Source of the DNA: Sclerotiophoma versabilis
Lineage: Eukaryota > Ascomycota > Dothideomycetes > Pleosporales > Didymellaceae
Length of the DNA stretch: 64,000 nucleotides
Assembly: GCA_012274445.1 (NCBI GenBank)
Contig: JAAROD010000004.1
Coordinates: forward strand, 1,984,001 to 2,048,000
Direction: 5' to 3'
The notes beneath the pieces are model-generated. The model was not told the origin of the DNA. It worked only from the letters and a program-made list of their open reading frames with translations, and did no database searches. Positions 22,408-33,468 of the stretch are shown one piece after another; the stretch's first letter is position 1, and the number at the start of each line of letters is the position of its first letter. The position numbers and the translations under genes are program-made.

Positions 22408-23479
22408 GGTCGGCGGTCACCTCAGGCGTGAGGGGTGACGTGCTGCTGGTCTATAGGGCTCGGCTGCTGGGGTGGGGAGATCGACATGCACGTCCATAAC
22501 AGGAGGAATGGGAACGCGGACAGGAACAGGAACAGCACCAAGGGCGCAGAGGGCAGCGGTGACAGGATTTGAGGCCTGCGACAGCTCATGTGCAGTCAGG
22601 TTCGGCACTGCGCCCGCGGCACGACCCAGGCAAATGCAGCGGCCAGAATCCCAGCGCGGGTGTTTTCATGTCCAAGTCGTCTGCGCGTCCCTGGCGGCCC
22701 TTACCAGGAAAAAAACACGGCCCAAACCACGGCTGCGCCAATCACGCGGCGCGATAACGAACGCACGAGTGAGCAAAACCGCTGCTGGCACGGGCGCGGG
22801 CGCGGGCGCGGGCGTAGCTCTGACGATGACAGGCCGAGACTGTGCAGCACTGGCAGCTTTGCAGCTTGGGACCTCTCTTGCGGCCGAGGGCGGGCAGAGG
22901 CCGTGATAGGCCGCCGCTCACTTTGGGGCCTCGACCCAATACCAAATTACAGAGCCCTGTCGGAAGAGGACCGCGACTTCCACTCTCGTCACTCGCCCTC
23001 GACACTCTGTCACGCTTCGCCGGGCGCCTGTCTGTATCCAGCGCCGCTGAGGTTCTCGAATCCCGTCCTCACTTCCCTGCCTGTTCGACCTGCGGCGAGC
23101 CTGACAAGGGTCCCGAACTTCAAGCGCGCATTCAACCGCCAGCCGACCTTGGGAACGCCACCCGTTGCTCGCTCAATACCACCTAAACGGCCCATCACGC
23201 TGCCAGCACTGCTGAAAGGAAAGGCGTCAAGCCCTTGCACCCATCCGCGGACCTGAATTGCGGCCTCCCACGCTATTCCTCCAGTGCCTGTCTGCAGCAC
23301 CGAGCCGGTAAGTGCATTTCGTTTATCGCAGCCATGGGTTGAAGCGTGAGACTGCCGATGCCCCTCGCGTTCTGCTGCTGGCCTGATTCCTTGTGCGACC
23401 TCTCCAGGGTCCTCCTCCATGCATAGATTCTGCTTGCTCCACATCCAACGTGCTTGTCGAACAGCCGTCTGTCATCATC
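22408..23479. promoter_or_regulatory. Divergent GC-rich promoter region of two Zn2Cys6 regulators
   Basis: The 1.07-kb spacer separates two regulators transcribed away from each other. It is more GC-rich than flanking spacers and includes a GGGCGC repeat. Long open frames on both strands reflect base composition. No binding site is assigned. Confidence 0.5.
22792..22814. repeat. GGGCGC microsatellite
   Basis: About four copies of a six-base GC unit in the divergent promoter spacer. Confidence 0.8.
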
Positions 23480-26053
23480 ATGATCATGTCCAAGGAAGCT
23501 TACCCATCCGTTGAAGGCAACGACCTGATGGTCCTGGATACACCACTTCTGCGAGTAAGCCGGCCAGTTGCCGCTTGCTCACGGTGTCGAGCGGCCAAAG
23601 TCAAATGTGATGGCAAGCTGCCAGCCTGCACAGCATGTGAAAAGTCGAACCGTGCTTCAGAATGTTCAAGCACTAACGATCAGTTTGCAAGAGGAAAGGA
23701 AAGAAGTTATGTTGCAACGCTCGAAGCACGAGTGGAACGACTGGAGAAGAAGATAGCCGAGTCAAGAAACCGGAGAAAATCGTCGACCGTCCTAATGCTG
23801 GATTCTTCTGAAACTTCCACTCCTCGCAGGACTTCGGTAGACACTCTCAAGGCTCCCAAACCCATCAGCAAGCGCGCAGCACGGCGAAAGGAAGCATCAC
23901 AGATCGATGAGCTGGTCTCAGATTTTGGCCTTCTGTGAGTGAACCAGCCTAAACCAGTCCTAACTCTCGAGCCACTGCTGACTCTACAGCGCGGTCAATG
24001 CTACGGCGAGAGACTTTTATGGCTTCACGACCGAGATGTCATATGCTCGACTGATCCTTTCAGCTGCCGCCAAGGAGGCTCTACCTACTGGATTGCACAA
24101 AGCTCTGCCTGCAAAGTATGTTGCAACACCGCTGATCCAGCACTTCCTGAGTAACGTCTTCACTCTCGTGCCGGTGTTTGAAGAAGCTGCCCTGTATGCT
24201 TCAGTAGACGCCATCTACCAACAGGGCGATGTCGCAACTCCTTGGGACAGGTGGATTGTGCGCATGGTCCTGGCCATCGCCTGTATATCGCAATCCGGGC
24301 AGCGGGGTGACACTTATTACTCGGATGCCGTTGGTCACGTCAGCGCTGCTCTCGAAAATGCTGAGGACGTCTTACATCCTGGCTACGTAACAAGCATTCA
24401 AGCCCTGGTCCTCTTCACAGTATATGCTGCCATGGACCCGCACCACTTCGACAGCTGGACTCTCATTGGTGCGGCCTCAAGAGCCATGGTTGATCTAGGC
24501 ATTCATCAGGATCCCTCCAGGAACGTTGTGGTGTCGAAAAGCAAGCTCGAGGTGCGAAGGCGAGTATACTGGTGTGTCTACGCCATCGACCGGTATTTGA
24601 TTTCACATCAACAGCGCTTCTCTACTAACAAACTCCCAGATCCACATCCCTTGTACAAACCAGGTCTTTCTCATTCTCAGATGAAGCAACTCATGTGGCT
24701 TTCCCCTTCCGCAATGTTTCCACTTCACCAAAACACAACTCACCACAAGCTTCCATTTTCCAGCAGAACTTTGATTCTGCTCTCGACCTATTCAGAATTC
24801 GCGAAATCCAATCCGAGTGGTACATGGACCTCTTCCAGTCAGGGCGTGAACCCTGGGCGGAAGCATATCCCTACATTTGGAAGCAGTACGCAAGAATGAC
24901 AGAGTGGTTTGATAACATACCACAAAGTACGCTGCCGGCATTCAAGGCTGGATTTGAGCTGGAGTTACTCTACAGCTACGTCTACATCTTGTCGCCGAGT
25001 CCACGCATACCTCACATCGATGAGTATGCTCAGCGTCTGATCTTCGAGCATTGCATCACGTACTCTATCAACCTGCTCGCTGTACTCACCAAGCCTTCGT
25101 TGACCACCAAGCCTCCTGTCACATTCTTCGACGCTATGCGAGCGTATATGACTGGCAGACAGTTTGTCGATGTGCTCTCGCGCAATTTAGACGTCGTTCT
25201 CAACCCAGTACCACCATCTCCTCCCGCAACGACAAGCCCGCCTATGGCCTCGGATGACCCGCTCGCACCTCCTGTGCAGGTTGGCCCGCCACCATTTCCC
25301 ACACCTCAGTTGCCGGAAGGACAGATAACACCTCTAGATCCAACAATGCGAGCCATCAATGCTCTTAACGACTTCACGCAGATCTTGTCAAACTTTGGCC
25401 TCCGCTTTGGCTTCACGCACTGGCGGGATCGCTTCCAGAGGGAGTCAGCTGCACTGTCGGCGCAGTTGTATCAACGCAAGTCAACGTCGCCGCATACGTC
25501 GCCTCCGCCACACCGGATACCTTCAACAGCCTATCCTCCCCAATGGGTGCCGATGCCGTCCGTCTCTCCACACACGCCCGGCATGATGTACCCTGGCCCG
25601 ACCACACCGCCATCTCTGTTCCCAGGACAGACCAGCCCGTATTCAGGGTCCATGTCATACACAGGCAACCCATTTGATGCAACGACGCAGAGTCCTTACC
25701 AGCAAACGCTCTCTTACGACAACTCTCCTCAACCTCAGCCACAACATCCGCACGTGTACGCGACGCCCTCTCCGCAGCCGATTCCTGACATGCCGCAGCC
25801 AACAGATGGAAAGCGCAGAGCCATGGTCTATGGTCCGGGTATTACTCGGCAGCATTCAGGAGGTCAGGGCCAAGAAAATGGAGTTGCCCACGCGCATGCT
25901 CCCGCGCAGGACGGAACGCACTGGCCCCATACAGGACAAGTACAGCACCAACAAACGCCAAGCCAGGTCGACAACATTTGGGCATCGGGTACGACTCACG
26001 ATGGCGGCGCAGTGCAATGGAACCAAGGCGTCGGTCATGGAACCTGGGGTTGA
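23480..26053 (+). CDS. Zn(II)2Cys6 transcription factor
   Basis: Exons 23480-23934, 23990-24592 and 24640-26053 join in phase to 823 residues. The first in-frame ATG gives MIMSKEAYPS. The zinc cluster uses Cys33, 36, 43, 50, 53, 62 (CX2CX6CX6CX2CX8C) and is followed by a short coiled coil (YVATLEARVERLEKKIAES). The Fungal_trans domain spans about residues 190-480: FTLVPVFEEAALYASVDAIY, LALVLFTVYA-like TSIQALVLFTVYAAMDP, and VRRRVYWCVYAIDRS, where intron 2 (24593-24639) falls exactly after the AIDR motif; splicing yields FSFSDEATHVAFPF as expected. The last 300 residues are Pro/Gln/Ser-rich (probable activation domain). It diverges from the neighbouring regulator, so the two may be co-controlled, though they are not close paralogues. 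Target unknown. Confidence 0.9.
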
Positions 26054-26802
26054 AAAGTCGTCGACGGACGTACAACGCTTCACCGGTGCAATTCGCGGCT
26101 GTGCAGACGAGTCACGAAGCGAGGCTCAACAGCAAATCTTCGCAATTGTGAGGACGTTAAGGAGGTGGTACCTGCAGCCATCATACGAGGCCATGCAGCT
26201 GACTAGCGGAACATCCAAGCCGCCTGCCGATCTCTCTCCGATCAATCTGCACCAACCGTCGGTGTCCCCCGCAATGTCAGAGAAGTTAACTCGGTCTAGA
26301 TTTGTGGAGGTGGATGATTTTTCGCGGTGAAAGCTAGCGTAGCGCTAGAGTACGCCAAAAGGCTTATCTCAATCACGGCAACGCCAAAGAGCACGCCGCA
26401 GCGGAGGCGGTGGAAGTTAACGCAGCAGAGCCTCGTATTGCGTCAGATGCCGATGCCGCTTTAACTAGAGAGAAGGCTGCGGACGTTGCACAGAAAGAAG
26501 GCTAGCAGCAACAGACCCGGAGTCAATGCGCCGCCGGGTCTCGACTCTCCGCATTCATTTTAGCGTAAATCAAATTCTAACTACATGTCTGCGTGTGAAA
26601 GACTTCTCTGATGGCTTATGACGTGATATGCCGTATCATAATTCCCACACTCCAATCTGCTCTCTCGGGACCCAGCCTCGGTAGTGGCTGGGTGCCCGTC
26701 GATCTCAACTGAACTCTGGTATAATACCGAACGGAAACTTGCTCTCCGTGCGCTAGAGGATCGACTGGCTGCCTACATCCGACGCCAGGTTTTTTGCAGT
26801 GC

Positions 26803-26924
26803 GGTTGGGTTGTGGGGTGGGGTTGTGGGGGTTGTGGGGTTGTGGGGTCAGATATGCATGTTGTGGATGTTGTGGACGTTGAGGATGTTGTGGATGCTGT
26901 AGATGTTACGTAGGTTGTGGATGG
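26803..26924. repeat. G/T-rich degenerate repeat (TTGTGGGG to TTGTGGATG)
   Basis: The unit changes along the tract from GGGGTTGTG in the first half to 9-base TTGTGGATG-like units in the second half, all on the same strand bias (purine G and T, almost no C). Confidence 0.8.
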
Positions 26925-26979
26925 ACCACCTGATGTAATACATGTTAAGCGTCAGGCGTTAGCTGTTGTGGTACGTAAA

Positions 26980-27010
26980 GCACGCAGCACACAGCACGCA
27001 GCACACAGCA
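26980..27010. repeat. GCACGCAGCACACA repeat
   Basis: Two tandem copies of a 14-base word made of CACG and CACA blocks. Confidence 0.75.
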
Positions 27011-27555
27011 TATAGTATGGAGTATGCATAGCTGTACTGAAACACTGCGTTGTATGGCTTTTTGTTGTATGTGCTACATGCTATATACACTACATGCTAA
27101 CTGCGTGCATCAACTCTGAATACAAACGTGTAGATACAGAGCCCAACTAGTAGAGAGTAGAACTTGAAACAAAATTATAATCTGAGATTAGCACGTAATA
27201 TGCAACATGCAATATACAACACTTCTTAACTAAATAACCAACTGATTTTCCACAAGAGAGAGGAATACACATATGCGGAAAGAAGTTGTATACAATACAA
27301 TGTTACACACTACATGCTACAGACTACAGACTACATACTGCAGAATATAGACTATAGGTATACTGTGTAGTAAGTACTAAGTGCCAAGTGCTAAGTAGAT
27401 ATAAAACAGTTATAGATATAGATAAGAAGAAAAAAACAGTAAGATTTTAGAAGAAAGAGAATGTTAATAAACAAGACTCTTTGTTTTCTTCTTCTTCTAA
27501 GATCTTACTAGGTTACATGTTTCTATTCTTGACTTTTCCGTCTAGAAGTCTAATT

Positions 27556-27560
27556 AAAAA

Positions 27561-27593
<33 letters not shown>

Positions 27594-27600
27594 GAAAAGA
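27556..27600. repeat. Poly-A (24) followed by AAAAG microsatellite
   Basis: An uninterrupted run of 24 A at 27556-27579 leads into GAAA/GAAAA units to 27600. Could mark an ancient poly-A insertion but no element body or target duplication was found beside it. Confidence 0.85.
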
Positions 27601-27918
27601 AGTATAAGGCTTGCTAATTAGAATTTGTTGTTTACGATGTTTGCTATGTAAAATATTCCTGTTTAAGACGTTACCTGTTGAGAAGTTATTTTAGATGTCA
27701 CTTTAGGAGTTACTTAGACCTTACTTAGACCTCACTTGGACCTCACAGTTCGAAGTGGAGACATATAGATGGGATGGGGTGGGATAAGATGCATTGTAGT
27801 GAAGAGCTATACTTTCCCCTCCGTTTCTGCGTCGCAATTGGCTCCACGTCCTGTTACTGCGACCCGCTAATGTCGTAGAACCGCAACCCGCCGCGTGCCA
27901 TCATAACGCGCGGCTCGC

Positions 27919-30644
27919 TCATGGGTTCGCCAACGCAAGGCACGCATCAACCGCCAGTCCGACCCTGCAGTGTGTCAGTCGGCGAATTCGAAGCGTTAGT
28001 AATGGCAAAAAACGTACCTGCCCTCCTTCTCCCGCACGACGTCCGAGATGACGTCCCTATCGAGCTGTGGGAACATGCCCGTTAGCGTCTCGACCACAAC
28101 GTTGTGCTCCTGTGTCTGTATGCGGCGCGCCTGCTCGACTTCCGCGCTCGCCTGCCGCGCAGCTGCGTCTTCGGCACTTAGTCGCTCCCGCTGCCGCCGC
28201 TCTTCGGACGAGACTCGTGGTGGGAGCTGCGGCTTCTCGCTGTACTGGCTCGGGGCAGCAGCGCCTGGAAACCGTTCGTGCCCTGGCTGTTGCTGGTGGT
28301 TCGCGTTTGGACTCAGTGGTGTGGAGCTACTCCTCGCCACCGCGCCCTGCTGCGAAGAGGATGCGTGCGTGCTCGTGTCCGAGTCGCTGAAGATCCTGCC
28401 GATGGTGCTGAGCGGGCGTTGGATTGTTCTGAGTAGGCCCGCGACGGCGGCGTTCTCTTCCTCGGGCTCGTCGTCATCCTTGGACGGGTTCCGCAGCGAG
28501 GTCGAGCGCCGTGGGCCTGCGGTCTGGGCCTCCATGGAGTTCCTTGTAACGACTTCGGGCCGCGAGGGTGAGGATTTCTCGCTGAAGTGGTGGTAGTGCG
28601 GGGACGGCATTCTCCTGTGATTCGGCGTTGAGGGGTGCAGATGTGCAGGCCCAGCGGCAGAGTCTGGGTGGATCTCGGCGTCGGGAGCGTGTTTTTCGGC
28701 GATGGCGCTGACGGCTGCTTCGACGTTGCGGTCGAATTCCTCGTCGGTCACCGTGAGCGAGGTCTTGTCCAGGCCTTCGATGAACTGCACGGCGCCCATG
28801 AGCGAGGAGATGTAGTAGCCCGCTTCGCCGCCGAGTTTGTCCTGGTTCCGGAAGCGCAGGATGTACTGCACGTTGCTGACGAGGTGGTCTGGGTTGGCTT
28901 GCAGGACGGTATATATGAGCAGGGGCACGAAGGCGTCGGCGGACTGGTCGGACTTGGAGGTGCGCAGGAAGCCGAAGATGACCTTGCAGCAGTTGAGGAT
29001 GCAGATGATCTTGTCGCGGGGTGCGCGGTAGGATTTGATCTTGAGCAGTTCTTGCTGTGCGAGGGCGAGGAACTTGCGGCCCTTGTCGCCGACGTCTTTG
29101 ATGTCGAGATGCTCCTCGCGCACCCACTTGTAGATGCGCACCTTCTGGGCGAGAACCTCGTCGCGCTCGACGTCCTCTTGGTGCTGGCCGCGTCGCCCAG
29201 GGCCCAGGGGCTCTTGGCGCCGTCGGCCTTTGCGTGGAGAAGCGGGTTCTGGAGGAGGGATTGCCGGGGAGAAGGTCTGGTTGTACAGCCTGTTCATGAC
29301 AAGCTTCTCCATGCCCTCCCGGGCGTTGTCAAACTCGGCGTCGGACACGGTGCGCCAGACCTCGCACTGGGCCATCTTCTTGCTGATGAACTCGAGGAAG
29401 TCGCCTATGATCTTGACCTGCTCGTGCACCATCCACTGCTTCTTGCCAAACTCGAGCAGGAACGAGCGCAGGAACTTGGCGACGGGGTCGGCGGTGCGGT
29501 GGCGCAGCTGTTCGAGGAAGCGGTGGAAGTCGAAGGGCAGATCCGGCTCCGGCTCGGGGGCGGGCTGGGCGGGCTTGTACTGGGGCGCATGGGCGCTGGG
29601 CGAGGTGGGCTCGACAAAGGACGTGTTGGTGCCGACGCGGTACAGCGACGAGGTCCGCGGCGGCGGGGACTGCAGCGAGTGCACCGAGGCGGCGTCGTCC
29701 TGCGGCGAGGGCAGCGGCTTGTCGACGGACGCGAGACTCGACTGGCGGGGAGGGAAGGCGGGCGACTCGAGCAGCGGGCCGGCGAGCTCCAGACGGGGCG
29801 ACATGATCTCCTCCGGCTTGGGCCCGCCGCTGCTGTGCTGGAACTGCTCCATGATGCTCTGGATCTCCGACTGGTCGTCGGCCGCAACGTCGGCGCCAGC
29901 GTCGCGGCTGTCGAGCTTGGCCGTGTAGTCTGCGGCGGCCGCATCTTCCGAGTTGCGCCCGCTCTTCTCCTGCTGCGACAGCGGCGAGGCCGAGCGACTG
30001 GGGCCGTTGCTGGTCGCCAGGTACTTGTCGTCTTTGGGCGGGGGAGGCGGCGGGGAGGGCGAGCGGACGGGCGCCTTGCCGGCTGCCTTCTCTGTGGGCG
30101 GGGGCGTGGTCGCTCGCGGGGGGGTCGACTGGTGGGGTGTCGAATCGAGGGGTGTCGAATCGAGGGGTGTCGAATCGAGGGGTGTCGACTCGCGGGCTGT
30201 CGACTCGCGGGCTGTTGATTCGAGGGGTTTCGACTCAGGAGCGGCCGACTCGAGGGCCATCTCCTGCGTCTTGGCCGTGAGCTGCTCGACCAGCTCCGCA
30301 GAAGTCAGCTCCTCTGCCTTGGTTCCAGCCGGCGTGGCCTCTGAGCTCTGTGCCTCGTCCGCCGTTGCTATGCCCTCGCCCGCCAATGTCTCTCCTCGAC
30401 TGCCTTCTCGACTCTCCCCCCGACTCTCTCCCCGACTCTCCCCCCGACTCTCTACCGCCTGCCCCGCCATGTCATCGCCATCTTGCTGGCCTGTCTCCCT
30501 CCCAGACGGCCCAGCATCCCCTACTGCAGCTTCGGCGCGCCCTGCAACGCTCTCGTCCTGTCCCTCGTGTGCGTCCGTCGCCCGCTCTTCATGCGACCGG
30601 TCTTGGCTTGCGGCGGGTTGCGGAGCTGCGTTCGGGGGAGACAT
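27919..30644 (-). CDS. VPS9: Vps9-like Rab5 guanine-nucleotide exchange factor with CUE domain
   Basis: Exons 28018-30644 and 27919-27964 give 890 residues. It should activate Vps21/Rab5 at endosomes for vacuolar sorting. The helical bundle and VPS9 domain occupy about residues 385-630: PVAKFLRSFLLEFGKKQW, KIICILNCCKVIFGFL, then the catalytic core PLLIYTVLQANPDHL, SNVQYILRF and GEAGYYISSLMGAVQFIEGL. The C-terminal CUE domain (ubiquitin binding) has TLTGMFPQLDRDVISDVV and, only after splicing the small last intron, the second half ending DACLALANP, which supplies the Leu-Leu contact. The N-terminal 370 residues are disordered and carry two in-frame minisatellites. Length exceeds yeast Vps9 (451 aa) mainly through that extension. 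Start ATG at 30644 (MSPPNAAPQ). Confidence 0.93.
30136..30240. repeat. 15-bp coding minisatellite in VPS9
   Basis: Seven units of 15 bp; the first three are identical (GGTGTCGAATCGAGG) and later ones drift. In protein this reads as repeated STPLD / STARE / TPLES-like five-residue units, around residues 135-170. Length multiple of three preserves frame. Confidence 0.9.
30397..30456. repeat. 12-bp coding minisatellite in VPS9
   Basis: Five 12-bp units of CGACTCTCCCCC type, encoding repeated ESRG tetrapeptides on the minus strand near residues 63-82. Confidence 0.85.
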
Positions 30645-30936
30645 AGGCCGCGTTCGGCGATGCGCTTTGCGAGAGGGCTGGAGTTGCGGCTAACAGGCTC
30701 CCATGGATAGAAGGGGGCTTTGCTCAGCTTCAGCGACGTTCGTGTGCCGTTTGAGTGTTGTTGTGCGGTCCTGTGCTGCGCCTGCGCTGAGCCGTGTCCG
30801 CATGGCCAAGCAGCTATCGGCCTCTGCCACCCGACTGCCGCCTCAAGGGTCCACCGCCCGCGTGCACGAGCGCCAGACGCTGACACGGCCTGCGCCACAA
30901 CACCACAAATTCATCGCCAACCCGTCAGCGTCCTCC

Positions 30937-32680
30937 ATGTGCGGCATCTTCTTCTCGCTCAGTCGCCATGGCCACATAGCTCCCGACGATAGCACTGCAA
31001 ACCTCTTGCGCAACCGAGGGCCTGACCACACTGCACTGCATCAGTCAGCCATCTCACACCGAGACGCCATCCAGCTCCATGCCACTTTCTTCTCCACCGT
31101 GCTGTCCCTGCGCGGCACTGAGATCGCCCCGCAGCCACTGACTGACGAGAACACCAGCTCTGTGCTCTGCTGGAATGGGGAGGCCTGGTGCGTCAATGGC
31201 GATGCCGTAATAGGCAATGACTCCAGGATCGTCTTCGACCTTCTGTTGAAGGCCTGCTCCACGCAATCGTCCTCCAATAGCAAATCTGCAGTAGTCGAGC
31301 TGCTATCCAATGTCCGTGGTCCCTATGCCATCGTCTTCTACGATGCCGTGAACAAGCACATCTACTTTGGGAGGGATTGCTTGGGCCGTCGTTCTTTGCT
31401 GAGAAAGTCCACCTCAGACGGCTCTCTTGTCCTGTCCAGTGTATGCGACAATGCCACAGGTGAGGCATGGGCTGAAGTAGAAGCAGACGGTATCTACATT
31501 GTTGATCTGAATGATTTCAATTTCGATTCCTCAAAAACCCCTTCCAACATTACACACATTCCCCACACTCGCCTGGGCGAAACGGCAGGCGCTGAACTTT
31601 CATTTGTAGGTAGGTGCTGCACGTTGAGATGCTTGCTAATCTCACCAGACCCTACCATTTCCACCCATGAACCGTGACAACCCTAACGGCCTTGGCCAGA
31701 ATCAAAACACGATACTTGATCTGGGAGACTCATTGCGTCGGTCTTTGGCACTTCGCATCCAGCACGTTCGAGAAGCCTTCGTGCCATCGCCAACCAGCAC
31801 TGCCAACCACGCAGCCAAAGTAGCAATTCTCTTTTCTGGTGGCCTCGACTGCACCATCCTCGCAAGACTGTGCCACGACCTCCTCCCACTTAACGAAGGC
31901 ATTGACCTGCTCAACGTTGCCTTTGAGAATCCGCGCATACACAGCAACCTACAGCCCGGCACCAGCCCCTACGAGCTCTGCCCAGACCGCATCACAGGGC
32001 GAGTCTCCCACGCAGAACTTGAGAGCATATGTCCGCGCCGTCGATGGCGCTTCGTCGAGGTCAACGTGCCCTACGCGGAAACAGTCGCTCACCGCGTAAC
32101 AGTGGTAGCGCTCATGCACCCTCACAACACGGAGATGGACCTCTCCATATCAAACGCTCTATACTTTGCATCACGCGGCGTTGGCGCCACCTCTTCTGAC
32201 GCTGGCGCAACAGAGCCCTACACAACACCCGCATGCGTCCTCCTCTCGGGCCTTGGCGCAGACGAGCTATTCGGCGGGTATCAGCGTCACGCCACTGCCT
32301 TTGCGCGCCACGGATATCCAGGCCTCATTGAGGAGCTCGACCTCGACTTCGAGCGGCTGGGCAAACGCAACCTCGGACGTGACGACCGCGTGATCAGCAA
32401 CTCGGGCAAGGAAGTCCGTTTCCCGTATCTGGACGAGGACTTTATTGCCATGGCACTCCAGTTACCTGTCTCTGAGAAGTGCGACTTTGGGCAGCCGTCA
32501 CAGCAGTCCGACGATAACCCAGACGTGATCATTGAGCCTGCGAAACGCATACTCCGGACCCTCGCGTATTCGCTGGGCATGAAACAAGTAGCGCTGGAGA
32601 AGAAACGGGCGATTCAATTCGGCGCCCGCACGGCGAAAATGGAGACGGGGAAGACCAAGGGCACAACTGTTCTGAGCTGA
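30937..32680 (+). CDS. Asparagine-synthetase-like protein (ASNSD1 type)
   Basis: Exons 30937-31605 and 31649-32680 give 566 residues. The chosen ATG makes MCGIFF, so Cys2 becomes the N-terminal nucleophile of the class II glutamine amidotransferase domain; upstream open codons would bury it. NRGPDHT and LRGTEIAPQP follow. The synthetase half has the PP-loop ATP site LFSGGLDCT near residue 286, then LLSGLGADELFGGYQRH and SGKEVRFPYLDEDFIAMAL. This two-domain set with short spacing matches ASNSD1 and the fungal asparagine synthase domain proteins rather than true AsnB. The biochemical role of ASNSD1 proteins is not settled. The spliced join gives SFTLPFPPMNRD, conserved just before the ATP domain. 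It diverges from VPS9, with 292 bp between start codons. Confidence 0.92.
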
Positions 32681-33468
32681 GTAAGTTTCACGTTATTCCG
32701 TTTTCTATGGCAATGATTAGACTCCATCCAAATGGCAGAGACACCAGAGCTTTCCTCGGACGGAGGCGCTCGTTTGAGTAGCTCGCCAAGGCTCGAGGTG
32801 TCGCTGAAACTGAACTTGTAAAAGGCAAGTCTGAGCCTAGCGTCTGTTCGCTGTGTTACAGTTTTGGTCGAGACGGCAACTAACGCTCATGTAGGGGCAT
32901 CGCTTGGCTCGTCAAGGTGGTGGCGGGCTTGAGTATTTCAATCTTACCAGCGGGTTAGGAAGGCCGAGAGTGTTGTATCGAACGTCTCCACGATTCGGAC
33001 AACTCTCGTAATGCAGCTCTGCCGGCGCGTTCTGAAACCCTGATGCAAGAACGGTGTGTTGCAGTAGCAGGTCGACAATCCTTGCACGGCGCGCTTCGCC
33101 TGATCTGCACGCTAAAATCGCGCAACCCTAATCTGAACGTCAACTCTCACTTTGTGTCTTGAGTCCCAGCATGCTACCAACTGCAAAAAACCGCCTTGTG
33201 CAAGCCTGCTCGCGATGTGCAAGCGATTGTAAAGTTTTCACCGCGCATGTTTAAACTTCTCAACGTGTCACTACCCACTGAAACCATTTACGTACGGCCA
33301 CAGGCTAAGCTTCAGCAAGCTTGCGGAACGGCCCTGCGAACACCGTGTTTCAATGCCGTTTCGATAGAACATAACATGGCTCTGGGATGACCACGCAAGA
33401 TGGCAACCTCACTTGATCTGCATTTTTCATTGTCTGTAAGCCATCTACCTTGACGCAGTTGATTCACG
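32681..33468. other. Intergenic, promoter of the small secreted protein gene
   Basis: No gene recognised. The right part contains the promoter of the secreted-protein gene starting at 33469. Short overlapping frames only. Confidence 0.45.

Larger units (their letters stand above)
26054..27918. other. Low-complexity intergenic spacer
   Basis: 1.86 kb without a credible gene. It holds a G/T-rich repeat, a CACG/CACA repeat, many degenerate TACATGCTACA/ACAGACTACA words at 27300-27360, and a 24-base poly-A followed by AAAAG units. It separates a regulator 3' end from the Vps9 3' end, so it contains two terminators but no promoter for the annotated genes. Confidence 0.6.

Noticed and set aside
22588..23256. 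Long plus-strand frame in the divergent promoter
   Set aside because: Driven by GC-rich composition and Arg/Pro/Ala output; ends without domain and overlaps two other open frames.
26803..27010. Repeats considered as a CRISPR array
   Set aside because: Units drift, spacers are absent and the organism is eukaryotic.
27556..27600. Poly-A as the tail of a LINE or SINE insertion
   Set aside because: No element body, RNA polymerase III boxes or target-site duplication next to it.
28635..30218. A 527-codon open frame on the plus strand opposite VPS9
   Set aside because: It mirrors the coding frame of VPS9 (GC-rich antisense), has no domain and no intron logic.
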